A stretch of 64,000 nt of DNA from contig JAPYXD010000678.1 in assembly GCA_030998225.1 (NCBI GenBank), forward strand, positions 2,204,501 through 2,268,500, in the 5' to 3' direction. Under the pieces are notes generated by a model. It searched no databases. It was given only the letters and a program-made list of their open reading frames with translations, and was not told where the DNA came from. Below are positions 33,514-45,349 of the stretch, in pieces; within the stretch, counting starts at the first letter, position 1; each line of letters starts with the position of its first letter. A program made the translations under genes and the position numbers. Source of the stretch: Diplolepis rosae. Taxonomy: Eukaryota > Arthropoda > Insecta > Hymenoptera > Diplolepididae.

Positions 33514-34145
33514 TAGGGGAGAGTCGGGTAGCCCCGGCCACTCATGACATTGAATAAACTGTACTCTCTGCGAAAATAAATTAACATTTTTTTCTTTCAG
33601 AATTGTGCCAAAGTGTAATTTTAATGATATGGAGTCGTATCTTTCATCAACTTAAAAGAAAATCCGGTCTACATATTTCATCTCTAGAAAACAGGTGCAT
33701 TTTGAGAAATATGTACCATCTTTATTATAAAATATTTCTAAAGCTAAAAGAAATATCAGATTGGTTCTGATTGGGATATATAAATTCACTTTCTAACTAT
33801 GTGACCTCTAATTTTTGTTTAATATTTTCGCGTATTTTTTTATTTACAGCAGTTTTATTGAAACTTGTCAGAGTCGGATAGCCCTGGCCACATTTTTCTG
33901 CTAAGTTTCTAAGTTTACCCCCACACCCGAGTCACAAATAATTGCAACCTCTTGATCGGAAGTTCATGAAACCTTTTAAACAAGCATATTCGGAAAAGTG
34001 GGCTTTATAGATGCGCAGGAATACTGCACTGAGAAGAAAATGCTATTGAATCAAAAGCATGTATATCATGGATTCAAATCAATATGCTATAAAATTAGTA
34101 ACATATTTATTGGTTCTTGTAGTATATTTTTATGAATTAATAATA

Positions 34146-34882
34146 AAGGGTTTCCCAATAGGGGTGATATGATTTTGAATGTCCCTATCGGGCTGATTTG
34201 AACTGAAATTTTTGACGTCTGCTGTCAGTTGTGATCAGTAAGGTTTGCCATTTAATCATGAGTAGTTTCACGCTTCCACAACGTTTGGAAATTGTCCAAT
34301 TATTTTATCAAAATTCGAGAAGTTTTGTCGGTGTTCAAAGAGCATATCGTGCAAAATATGGTCGTCATTCTGCTCCATCCGCGCTCTCAATTCGTCGAAT
34401 AATCGATAAGTTGGAGAGTGAATTTACTCTATTGGATACTAAGCCTAAAAATCGTATGCGTACCGCACGTTCTACACAGAATATAGCCGCCGTACCGTGA
34501 ATTGTCCGTGCCACGCCGATCTCAGGAATTGGGCCTGTCCAGGATGACTACCTGGCGTATTTTGCGATTGGATCTTGGCCTGCATCCCTATAAGATGATT
34601 CTGGCCCAAGAACTGAAGCCTAATGACCATCGTTTGCGTCGGGAGTTCGCGGATTGGGCTCTGGAATCAATTGAAAATGATCCCAATTTTCATAAAAAAA
34701 TCATCTTTTCTGATGAGGCGCATTTTTGGCTCAAGTCTCGGGGGACATTTGGCCGATATATTGTTTAAATTATAAATGGCATAGAATATCCAATATAATA
34801 AAAAAGATTTCGATCAATTCCGAATGAATATTCAGTGTTTTTTTTCAATTTCAAAACATATCACCCTTATTGGGAAACCCTT
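34146..34882 (+). mobile_element. Non-autonomous Tc1/mariner element, copy 2
   Basis: Same ends and same internal deletion as the copy at 24970-25726, 20 bp shorter because of a deletion near 34494-34497. TA at 34144-34145 and 34883-34884. Only a handful of other differences, so both moved recently. Confidence 0.9.
34258..34768 (+). pseudogene. Tc1/mariner transposase, internally deleted, copy 2
   Basis: Same truncated protein as copy 1, ending SRGTFGRYIV after the first catalytic block IIFSDEAHFWL. The 20-bp deletion after NIAAV shifts the frame and brings a TGA at 34498-34500; the second part resumes as another frame at 34502. Doubly broken. Confidence 0.88.
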
Positions 34883-35167
34883 TATATGTACATGCTTTTG
34901 ATTTAATAGCATTTTTTTCTTAGTGAAATATCTCGGTTTTTTCGATGGCCGGGGCTACCCGACACTATTTTGTAGTAATCTATTTTAAATCTCACTTTAA
35001 TCGCTTTGTTTTCTTCCAAAATATGTTTATTTCTTATTTTCCTCTTTGCAGGTTGTTGGTAGAAACATTGACATTATAACTAACCTTCTAAATTTTAATT
35101 TTGATTCCTATAAGCCAAGTTATTATCAAAAAAGCTTAAGTGGCCGGTACTACCCGACTCTCCCCTA

Positions 35168-35969
35168 TATGCATTTTCTTAAGTAATAAGTTATATCGAA
35201 GACTAGGAAATAGTTCTGAAAAATGTATGAAACTTATTTTTTTCTTGGCAGATTTTAAATTGAATACATCATTAAAGGAAACATGGACGCATAGACGTTA
35301 TATAAATTTAATATACTAATGTGCACTAAATCTTTCATTTAGAATATGAGTTTTTATATGTTTATGACACTTTTTAAATTTTGTTACAACATTTAATTTA
35401 TTTTAGTATCAAATCCATAAAATTGTTATATCTTTTGTATAAATATAAAGCTCTACTTCGAATACCAAGTAATTAATTTTAGTATCCTTTAATATATTAA
35501 AATTACAAACATTTCCAACAGTGTAAGTGTCTTTGCGTTAGTTTAAGTGAAGTAACTTCGGCAACTTCGAAATGTTACTTTTGAATTAGGAATGATGTTT
35601 GTGATACTCGATTTATCTACGCAAGTAATAATGAAATAATAAATAATATTATTACTATAGGTGTAGCCAATAACTGAAAGTTGTCTTTAGAAAAAAAATA
35701 CCTTGCGCCAAATTGGCAGAAAGGATGCTGCTGAAGATTTTCTAACTAAAATCAGAGTACAGTGACTTGCAGAATTAAAATGCTGTGAAAATTTACGTTT
35801 ATTGGGTGAGACGTTGGAACCGTAAGATTAATAGAGTTATTAATTTCGTGTCAAGATTTAATTACATTTTTGACAAGAGGGTCATTATTAATTTATTTCT
35901 GCTCATGAGGCATATTTTAATGATCAAACATTATTACATAAAGAATCGAATAAATTATTGATTTTCATG
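35168..35969. other. AT-rich spacer
   Basis: No gene or repeat recognised. Confidence 0.4.
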
Positions 35970-36693
35970 TTAAAGGGATCTGCCACCTTTAATATTTTTA
36001 TGTTTTGAGTTTAGACCTTCCATATAATTTTTTTATATTTAGTACCTTTATTTAGAAAGGTTTTGGGGGAATTAAAAAATTCCACCACCTTTATGTATTT
36101 TTAAACTAATGATTTTGAGTTTATTGGGCATTTTTTTGACATTTTTTGACTTTGAATAACTTTTTTGTTATTAAACCAATTGTCATGATTCTTTTTTTTA
36201 TTTTGTTCGTTACAATGTGCTGAAAAAAGTTACAAATAAAATAAAATAAAAAAATACATAAAAATATCCCAAAATATAATAAAAAATTTTTTGTAGTTAT
36301 TTTTTGAGCTAAAGTGCTTTCCATATCCAATAATATTGATAATACCTATCACAAAGAATGAGTGGTAAAAATTTCGAAAGCCTGTGTCTAATACTTTAGA
36401 TTTTATTCAAACATATGTTACAACAAATACGGAAAATCACAACTTTTGCGGAAAACGGAGATTAAAATAAAGTCTGGTCGTGAATCCTTTACTTACTATC
36501 AAAAATGATATATGTATATAACAATTTTTCTTTATTGAGGCTTTTCAAAGTAAAATAAACCAGAAATTGTTTCTCTGTAAACAAAGGAAATATTTTTTTT
36601 ATTTTACACATCCTATTACCACTATTATTTATACTATATACAATCTTACCTGTAAACAAAGAAACGAAATTTAAAGTTTATTATCTATTACTT

Positions 36694-38469
36694 CCCGTGC
36701 AGAAATCGCCCGATTTGTCCTCATTTAAGGTAGGGCTACGGTTAGGCCCTCGCTAGAAAAAGTAGACTAGGAAGTTCTAGGCGGGTCCCGGCGAGGCGTT
36801 GATAAGGTTCACCCTGTTTGGTTTCTAGAAAAACTAGTTCCTTCTAGTCGGGCCCTATTTTTGGATTTTAATCAGGCCCTAGGTAGTTCCTTATTTTAAT
36901 AAAAAGTTTAGATATTCTTTGCTGCGCATGCTCATGCAAAAGGCCTTTACATACACGGAGAAAAATAGTTGAAGTAATTTTACTCAACTTCCGATCAAAT
37001 TTGGGACATAAGGATATGTTAGAAGTTATTTAGTATCACTGTATTTATTTGTGATATACTAAATGTTCGAAAATGAATCAAAGTTGAGTAAAATTCAGAA
37101 GTGTAGGGTGAAAAATGAAAGCGTGCATTAAAAATTTTTAAATATATATATTATTACTCGTAGTATAACTATAAAAAACCAATCTTTTATTAAATCACAA
37201 AAATAGTAGAGCTTTCCGTTCATTCTACTCTACGCTTCAATCGAGAGTTGAGTAAACCGTGAATCGCAAGATTTATTCCAACAGCTACATCTATTCACGC
37301 AGGAACGAATGAAAGTAATCTGCGCCTTGGGCACACATGAAAAATTTTTAATTTCAAAAACTTAAATTCTTAAAATTAAATTGATTTTATGAAAATTAAA
37401 ACAAAAAAAAATCGATAAGTGTATTACATAAAATATGAAATATCACATAAATTACTCAGGCAGAATAATAATTTGGAATTCGCAAATGCAAAATCCACAT
37501 TTTGAAAATATAAAACACAGAAAATAAAAGAACCTTCTTTTAAATGTTTTTATACAAGATACTTCTTAATAATAATGCAATTTTTTAATGTACATTTGAA
37601 AATTTAGTTTCACTAAACTTCATACCTTGTTATAATAAAAATGTATACTAAATGTAATTTAATAATTATATTATATATATCAATAATCATAGTTATAATA
37701 ATTGTGTAATTTTATTAATTTTTGAAAATATTTTATTAATCATTTTTAAAAAAAGTTGATTTATTTTTACTTGAGTAAGGCTACAAAATTTTATTGACGG
37801 CACTTACTCTCACAAGCTCTGAATAACTCATGCAGTCACTATATAAGAAAGTTCCAAATTTTATATCTCAGCATTGTAAGCGAGCGTGTGCGTGATTCGA
37901 CGAAAGCGTATCGTACTATATATAAGTGTTGTTATTAGGTTTATATATGTAAGGTTATATGTTTAAGTGTATTTGTAATTTGAAATATGATTGGCTACGT
38001 CCGTAATGGTGTGAATGTATTTGTAAGTTGTTTATGTATATACCGGATGACTATTGGCAGGCTCGAGGTAAGAACTTTTTTTTATTTGAGAGAACCATAC
38101 CATTGCCAGTTGAAATAATATGTAACGCTTATTGTTATTCACTTTTGGTGAATTAGGTATATATCAAATTGATTTTACCCGACTAGGATTTAATAGATGT
38201 TCAAATGTCCTTATATCCCAAGTTTAATCGACAGAGTTGAGTAAAATTACTTCAACTATTTTTCTCCGTGTAGCTGGGGCCCCATTGTACGGTTAGGCAA
38301 TAGATATGTGTTCTAATCAGGGCCCGACTAGATGTCTAAAATAGGGCCTGCCTAAAACAGCGTTACAGAAGTAGATGGGGCCTGACTACTTTTCCCTACT
38401 AGATCCCGACTAGAAGTAGGGAAAAGTAGACAGGGCCCTACTATATCCTAAATGAAATTTCTGCACGGG
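36694..38469. mobile_element. TIR element with CCCGTGCAGAAAT ends
   Basis: CCCGTGCAGAAAT at the left and its complement ATTTCTGCACGGG at the right. Subterminal sequence is rich in GGGCCC and CTAG words (for example TAGGCCCT, GGGCCCTACTA), partly arranged as inverted pairs. Flanks both show TT; target-site length not clear. Confidence 0.65.
36954..38270. mobile_element. 1.3-kb TIR element, CACGGAGAAAAATAG ends, TA target
   Basis: Ends CACGGAGAAAAATAGTTGAA at both sides with about 35 bp of TIR, flanked by TA (36952-36953, 38271-38272). Interior AT-rich, no transposase. Confidence 0.8.
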
Positions 38470-38925
38470 TTCCTTATTTACGCTCTATATTATTTCATCA
38501 ATACGTTTTTATAAATCTTTCATCGGTCTTATCAACATGTAAATAAATAAACAAACTATTGTCTAAAAGGGTAATTTTCGCTAAAAGCTCGTTATTCGTA
38601 AATCGTGTTAACTTTTAATTTTATTTATTTTTCCAAAAAAAGATAGAGATTGACCTGAAAATCTACATACATACTCAGAAAAGTATAGAGAATAAAATAA
38701 TTACATTTTTGGAAAATGTTAAAAAAATCAAAATTATACCAATTAAAGGTGGCGGATCCCCTTAACTACACCAAGGACTAGATAATAATAAATTGCATTT
38801 GTTTGCTTATATTTATTAACAAATGGCGGGGTACCAGTAACCGGGTTTCGAACACTTGGGCGGAAAACAGTATTCGACGAACTTAAACTTTGAAAAACCT
38901 CCAGTGAGCCGCTTTTCTACGATGT

Positions 38926-39216
38926 TTGAAGAAAACTTTCCGAAAATTTCAGTGTAATCGGATCTTAAATATTGTAACTATGGATGATTTCATAAGAAAC
39001 GCTCGGCGCACGAGCAGCTCAGATTTGAATTTGCCAGAAAATTTGGAACTGAACTGTTCAAAAGTATTGAGTAATAATTTCTCTTCAGATTTGACTTTGG
39101 CACAAAATTCGGAACTAAACTGTTCAAAAGTACTTGACTCAGCAAAAAAAAGAAAAAAAGAAAAATTGAAAAATCAACCAAAACAAACGTGGAAAAAAAA
39201 TGAGAGCGTAGAATAA
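38926..39216 (+). other. Unrecognised small open frame with an internal tandem repeat
   Basis: A 96-codon frame with MDDFIRNARRTSSS near residue 19, then two tandem copies of a roughly 20-residue unit (SSDLNLPENLELNCSKVL and SSDLTLAQNSELNCSKVL) and a Lys-rich tail. The sequence coding for MDDFIRNARR recurs inverted at 39263-39310 (MDDFIKNARRASSSSS on the minus strand). Family unknown; it may be the start of a transposon gene caught in an inverted duplication. No promoter or splice evidence. Confidence 0.3.
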
Positions 39217-39469
39217 GTATGTAAAAAAAGTTTATGTATTATAATCTATTAGCGTACGAACGCTGGACGAGCTGCTCGCGCGCCGAGCGTTTTTTATGAA
39301 ATCATCCATACCTAAGTGCGAACTTAGATACGGGCCAACACTGGCCCAGCATCGGCAAAAATGTTGCCGAAGATCGACTGCCAATATCGTGCCGTTACTG
39401 GAAAGATAATTCCGGTATGCACTTGGCGGCCAATTGTGGCTTAAACTCTGGCTGCCAACATTTGTTTTC

Positions 39470-40010
39470 GGCACAGCAACGGGCAGGAAAATTCATCAAT
39501 GTAATTTACCGCAAATCCAGGGAGTTCGTGTTTTCTTAAGATGTTGCTTAGTATCCTTTGGAAGATTGCTGGTGATGTTTTCAATCCGAAAGGTAGACAG
39601 GTCCATTGAAAGTGTCCATCTTGAGTGACAAATCCTGTTTTTTTTTCTATCCTCAATTCGTAGTAGAATGGACCAAAATGCTGAGTTTATATCTACTATA
39701 ATGTAGTGAAGTATTTGCAATTTCTTGTCTTCATTATTAGGGCATCTATTAATGGAAATGGTTGGGCCTGTGGCATAATAATTTTATTCAATTCTCTGAA
39801 ATCTACGCATAATCTTGATCTTTTTTTATCATCCTTTTTATATGCCAGTGTAACTGGGTCTGGAAAAGGGCTGTACGATTCTTCTATTAAATTTCTCTTT
39901 AGTAATATAGATATCTGTTCTTCTATTTCTTTCTTGTCATCTATTGTGCATCTGTATGGCCTCTTGCTGCAGTATTTATCTACTAGTTGTCGAATATTCG
40001 ACATCCGAAG
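39470..40010 (-). pseudogene. Ty3/gypsy reverse-transcriptase relic
   Basis: Minus-strand fragments in three frames read in RT order: ISILLKRNLIEESYSPFPDP, RSRLCVDFRELNKIIMPQAQ, YFTTL, then DINSAFWSILLRIEDRKK, then VTQDGHFQWTCLPFGLK and NYIDE where YxDD should be. At least two frameshifts (near 39700, and in the A-run near 39650) and a stop. The second Asp of the YxDD box reads Glu and the frame decays after it. No protease, RNase H, integrase or LTR is seen. A different lineage from the element at 12906. Confidence 0.8.
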
Positions 40011-40012
40011 CG

Positions 40013-41090
40013 CCCTTCTTCGGATGTCGGATTTTCGAAATTCGATCGGCCGTTCGTCGAATGTGGAATAATCGACATCCGAAGCACGTTCGATCGAATG
40101 GCGGATTTTTAACATTCGACCGGCGCAGTAGCTAGTTTTCAATTTTTAATCAGACATTACACAATATACATTGAATAGTTGTATTTTAATTATATATAGT
40201 CATATTTAATGAATAAAAAAATATTCATTATTTCAATTTGACACATTAATGTTAAATAATTTTAACTAATTTTTTAAAAATATCTAATTATTCATTTTAT
40301 TAAATGTAAATATAATATTAAATTTAAAATAATTTGTAAATAAATTTTTGAAGTTATTATTAATAGATTATCATATCGGAATCGTGAGTCGAAAGAATTC
40401 GTTTTTTTCATATGCGATTAATTCATATCATTTAAAGGAATGTGTATTAAAATTGTTTGAAGAATCAGGCAACGTGATTTATATTTAATAAAATAACTAC
40501 AAAATCAAATTCTGTACGCCTGAAAACTCGAGACAAATAATTATACGCACAGGGACTGTACACAGATATAAATATTTAACAATTTTAATATTTTCAACCA
40601 ACTCACTAAAATTTATCCTATACCATAAAACTCTACAACTGAAACAAGACATAATAATTTCAATTTTGGAAATTTGAATAAACTTTAAACAATAAAACTC
40701 TGCATGATAAAAGAGAAAACTCTGCTGAATATAATTTTATTAATAATTTTTTAAGCACAATGAAATTGTACACTAAATTATAGAAATTAAATTTTGTACA
40801 TTCAAATGAAAACAATCTAAATTGTGCATAAGATTAAAAATAATAAATTCTTTCGACTATGGCGATATAAAATTAAAATACAATTATACAATATATGTAT
40901 ATTGTCTGATGTCTGCTTAAAAGTTGCAAACTACATCCTGCGCTCATCGAAGGTTCAATATCCGAATTGAGGCACTTCGGATGTCGAATATTCGACGAAC
41001 GGCTGATCGAATCGAAAAAATCCGATCCAACAAATAAGGCGAATCGAATCGAATTTGCTACATTCGATCCGACAGAATGCACACGTCTAT
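40013..41090. repeat. Inverted repeat pair rich in TTCGACATCCGAAG words
   Basis: 40020-40110 and 40950-41040 are inverted copies sharing CCGTTCGTCGAAT and TCGACATCCGAAG. They frame about 800 bp of AT-rich sequence without a gene. Probably ends of a DNA element; exact limits not determined. Confidence 0.5.
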
Positions 41091-41099
41091 TGGAGGTGT

Positions 41100-42405
41100 T
41101 ACGTACCATTTTTTCTGAAAATAGTCGGACAGCTTAAAATACAAATGGGTCGTAAATTTTTCCAAACATATAGTCGAAAATATTTCCGACATAGAACTGG
41201 AAATAGTTCCTACTGTTTGGTCAGAGAAATATCCAGTTTATTAGGAAGAATTGATATATTTCATAATTTAAGTGGAAAAAGATCCAAAAAGAGTGAACAA
41301 ATTTCCTTTTTTGTGGGATAATTTCCGCTTTTCATAGGAAAAATTTCCTATAACTTAGGAGATCTATTAAATATTTCCAATTTCTATAGGAAAATTTATG
41401 CTTCCTAAGGATTCAGGAAAAATTTCCTAATACATAGTAGGAAAATTTGCCGGTATTTTTTACAGTGTATGTATTCTGAACATACCGTTAAAATTTCAAA
41501 TCATTTCACCAGTTATTGAGCTAGAATCGGCGAGTTGAATTTTAAAAAACATCGAATTTTGGCGCGATGAAAAATGCAATTTTTATTAATTATTACTTAA
41601 ACTAATAATCAGATTCATTAATTATATCAGCAAAAATTTCGACTTTTGCCAGGTTGATTTAATGGTATTTTTGATTTTTTAATTTCACACCTTTTTTTCC
41701 CTTCCACATTCTGCCTGTGGACAATACTTTTACCGAATTTCGCGTGAAGACGCCGTTTTATGATCGGTGAGCTCAATTTTTCAAGTACCATTTACAAAGA
41801 ATAATATTTCGCAAATGCACAGATTTTTATTATTCACACTAGGAAAAATGAGAAAAGTTTACACAACTGCTGCTTATTCTCAGGAATATCTAAAGCTTTG
41901 AAACCCTCATCGTGTACATAAAGTAAAGTTCTTCAAGAACCTTAAAATCTTTTTAACTCATATGAAATGGGCAGACAGAATGAATAGTCTTAAAAAAAGA
42001 TTACAAATTATCTTATTATGTTACAACTTAATTTTAATAAGATTTAATATTTGACGTGTAACAAATATTGTAAGCAATCAAATAAAATTAAAGATAAGAA
42101 CTAAAAATCATGACTATTTATGTGTATTGATAAAAAAGCAAAAAATTTATCAACCATTTCCGAGACACATTGTCCGTGAATTTGATTCTAACATGAAATA
42201 TAGGGTTTTCATGAGTTTTCTGTAAAGTTGTAGTCAACCGTCGATTGTGCATTTTTGTGCAATCGACGTCGACAGATCCTTCTCAGCGAAGATAAAGTGC
42301 TTTGTCGGCACGTAAAGCTCTTTTCGTAAGTTGGCAGTTCAAACGGAAAGAAGTAAGTCACGCGTCCTACTCGTTTACTATTGTTAAAAGAAAAAAAAAG
42401 AACGA
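41100..42405. other. AT-rich spacer
   Basis: Several GGAAAAATTTCCTA words occur at 41330-41450. No gene seen. Confidence 0.35.
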
Positions 42406-42952
42406 CCCTGGCGAAAGTATCGGATTGAAATTCATTCCGAGTCAATCAGAACTATTCCAATTCCTTCCGATATCTGTATTCGAGCCAATGCAAATCATTC
42501 CGAACTAATCCATAAAACGTTTTGTATCTCGTTTGATGAAAAACGGTCAAAAACCAATCCGACCTAATCCGATTAAATCTGAGACACCAATCCGAATGAA
42601 TCCGAACCAATCCGAAACCAAGTTTTCAATCAGAACCAATCCGAATGAATCCAAGGTCGGAATGATTTGGATTTATTCTGATTGATACTTTGGTTTGGAT
42701 CAATCCGAGTTCGGATTGATTCGGATTGATCTGGATTGAAAACTTGGTTTCGGATTTATTCGGATTGATGTCTCGGAATTAATCGGATTATGTCGGATTG
42801 ATTTTTGACCGTTTTTCATCGAACAAGATACAAAACGTTTTTCAGATTGGTTCGGGATGATTTGCATTGGCTCGGATACAGATATCGGAATGATTCGGAA
42901 TAGTTCTTATTGACTCCGAATGAATTTCAATCCGATATTTTCGCCAGGGGAG
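42406..42952. repeat. Palindromic element made of AATCCGAA-like words
   Basis: Ends CCTGGCGAAAGTATCGGATT and (reverse complement) CCTGGCGAAAATATCGGATT. The two arms are inverted copies over about 250 bp, and each arm is itself a degenerate array of AATCCGAA/AATCCGAC words. A related arm lies at 49597-49960. Confidence 0.75.
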
Positions 42953-43068
42953 CTCATCATTCTTAAAATTGGAAGCATTTGACGAATCAGTAATCCTTTC
43001 CTCGTTGCTTCATAAAAAGAACTCATTTATTCCTAGATGTGCTTTATCTTATATATTGCTTTCCTTAA

Positions 43069-43735
43069 GGTAGTTTTCATCCACGAAATTCAGACCTCAG
43101 GCAAAAATAGAAAATTTTGCTCTCAAGAATAGCAATATTATTATTGAAAGGCTATTTTGAAAGAGAAAAGATTATATTACATGAAAAAAATTTGAAACAC
43201 GGAAAAATAATTTTATTAATAAATTTTATGTTTGACCCAACTTTTTTTCTTATCGCTTCTTACCAAATTTAAAAAAATTATGCGATTCTAATAAATCATG
43301 AATCATTTTTTCAGAGAAAAGATTGCCCACAACTTCACTGTTTCTGATTTTTAGAAATAAATTCTTTTATGGCTGAAACCATTAAAAATACATTTTCCAA
43401 AACGAAATTTTTATAAACAAATTCCTGAATTTGATAATAATTTATTGATTTTCGAAAATTGAAAATGGTTAAGTTGTAGGGAATCTTTTTCTTGAAAAAG
43501 CGATTTGTAATTTATTAAAATCGCATAATTTTTTAAAATTTTGTGAGAAGCGATAAGAAAAAAAGTTGCGATAAAAATAAAATTTATTAATAAAATTATT
43601 TTTCTGTATTTCAAATTTGTTTCATGGAAATTAATCTTTTCTCTTTCAAAATATTCCTTCAATAATAATATTGCTATTCTTGAAAGCAAAATTATCTATT
43701 TTTGCCTGAGGTCTAATTTTCGTGGATCAACTACC
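43069..43735. mobile_element. Palindromic TTAA MITE (GGTAGTT type), uninterrupted
   Basis: 667 bp, arms of about 300 bp, ends GGTAGTTTTCATCCACGAAA and GGTAGTTGATCCACGAAAAT, TTAA at 43065-43068 and 43736-43739. Shows the pre-insertion form of the element at 30645-32597. Confidence 0.9.
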
Positions 43736-43739
43736 TTAA

Positions 43740-45345
43740 AATAAATTTTTTATCAAGAAAATACTTGAAAACTTCGAGACATTGAACGTAAAAGCCTTTA
43801 AGTTATAAAGTATCTAAAACTTCAACTATACTGTATTTAATAGGTATAATTTTGATATAGCTACATATATGTTATTGCTATAAATCTTGGAAATTTCCTC
43901 TCCGTTGCTATATAATTTGGACGCTCTTATTTGAGCTCGAGTGGATAAATATTTGTCATTAAAGAGGAGTAGGCGGTGGGCTTGTGGTTCTAGTGTAAAT
44001 AATGCAAGAAAAGAAGAAAAAAGGGGAAAATTGAAAACTTGAATCGTCATGGTCTCTTAGCAGAGAATCTAAATCGAAAACGTATTTCACTAGAATTCAA
44101 TTGAAACATTCGAATCACATCCGGCAGATATTTGTTTAGTGAGCGAATCATGGATGGGAAATCTTTTGATGGTATCTCCTTTTGTAGAAGTTGATGGATC
44201 CAATTAACATTGTCAAGCACTCTTCTAATAATACAGTTTGAACAAAGGAATTAGAATGGGGAAGATAAAAGTAGAGTCCTAATTATGTAATCAATAAGCA
44301 ACAAATATTATCTTTTGACATCAGAACATGATTCATTAATAATATTATCTTTATTTTACGCGACTTATCAGAAGTAATATTTTATTTTATAGGAAAAATA
44401 TAATATTCGTAATTATTAGATGTTTATTAATAGTCGTTAAAATTACATAACCGAGATGAAGGCTTAAACGCCTTTTGAAAACATTATAAATCATAAAATC
44501 AACTCAGCAAATTTCAAATTCTTTAATATTTAAAATTATTTTATTTTAATTTTTAATTATTTTATATTATTGATGCAAAAAAATTCTATAAACTTCAGAT
44601 TTTTTTTCTATTGAAGTATAATTATGTTGATGTTGTCATAAATGATTATTGAGATGATAATCTCAAAGATTGACAGAAGTGATAACGTTTCTTTACCGTT
44701 TCATTTCTAATCAAAGTTACTGAAAAAATAACCTCCTGGTATAAAATTTATAGTAAATTTTTGTATCAAATTTATTATAAAAATATATGAAGTTATTTGT
44801 ATATAGAGTATATAAAATTTAATATACGCAATTATGGATTTTAATATCTATTGAAGTGTCGATAGAACAGAATATTTTCTAGATTCTTTGATTTTTTTGG
44901 TAATTTATCAGAAATGCGACGTACAGGGGTAGACTTGAGCTACAAACTTCTCAAATTATGAAAATTAATGACGTGTTTAAATGCTTATAGGAAACTAATT
45001 TTATAATACTTGGATATCTTAAATAATTTAAAAATGAATTTTTTACTATATGAAAATAAATAATCTACTTTATTATTCACAACCTGAATTCAGTGCAAAA
45101 GTAAGTTTATAATTGCGCGTATAATCAAATTATGTGAATTGTTAATTTTAATATACCAGTGTATTATTTCACAAATAAATAAAAATATTAAATTTCATAT
45201 AAAAATTTACATGAAATTTAATAATATTCCTAACAATGTAATTTTTTCTATTAAAGACACAAATAATGAAAGTAAAATTCATTGAATTTCACTGATTCAG
45301 ATTTGGGGAGCAAACCGGAAAAATGAACTTTTTTTGCACTCAAAC
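43740..45345. other. AT-rich spacer; possible intron of the receptor gene
   Basis: No gene recognised. If the receptor continues leftward, this would be intronic, but no exon for its seventh transmembrane segment was found here. Confidence 0.35.
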
Positions 45346-45349
45346 ACCG

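Larger units (their letters stand above)
34027..34925. mobile_element. Small TIR element (CACTGAGAA ends), middle of the nest
   Basis: Left end CACTGAGAAGAAAATGCTAT and right end (reverse complement) CACTAAGAAAAAAATGCTAT, about 40 bp with few mismatches. Without the mariner inside it is about 160 bp. Confidence 0.75.
33516..35165. mobile_element. TIR element (GGGGAGAGTCGGGTAG ends), outermost of a three-level nest
   Basis: Ends GGGGAGAGTCGGGTAGCCCC and (reverse complement) GGGGAGAGTCGGGTAGTACC, flanked by TA (33514-33515, 35166-35167). A second, subterminal pair of the same motif lies at about 33868-33890 and 34943-34967 (GAGTCGGATAGCCCTGGCCA / GGCCGGGGCTACCCGACA). No coding region of its own. 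Confidence 0.75.
35974..38761. mobile_element. TTAA element, outermost of a second nest
   Basis: Ends AGGGATCTGCCACCTTTAAT and (reverse complement) GGGGATCCGCCACCTTTAAT, flanked by TTAA (35970-35973, 38762-38765). No coding region. It contains the elements at 36694 and 36954. Confidence 0.75.
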
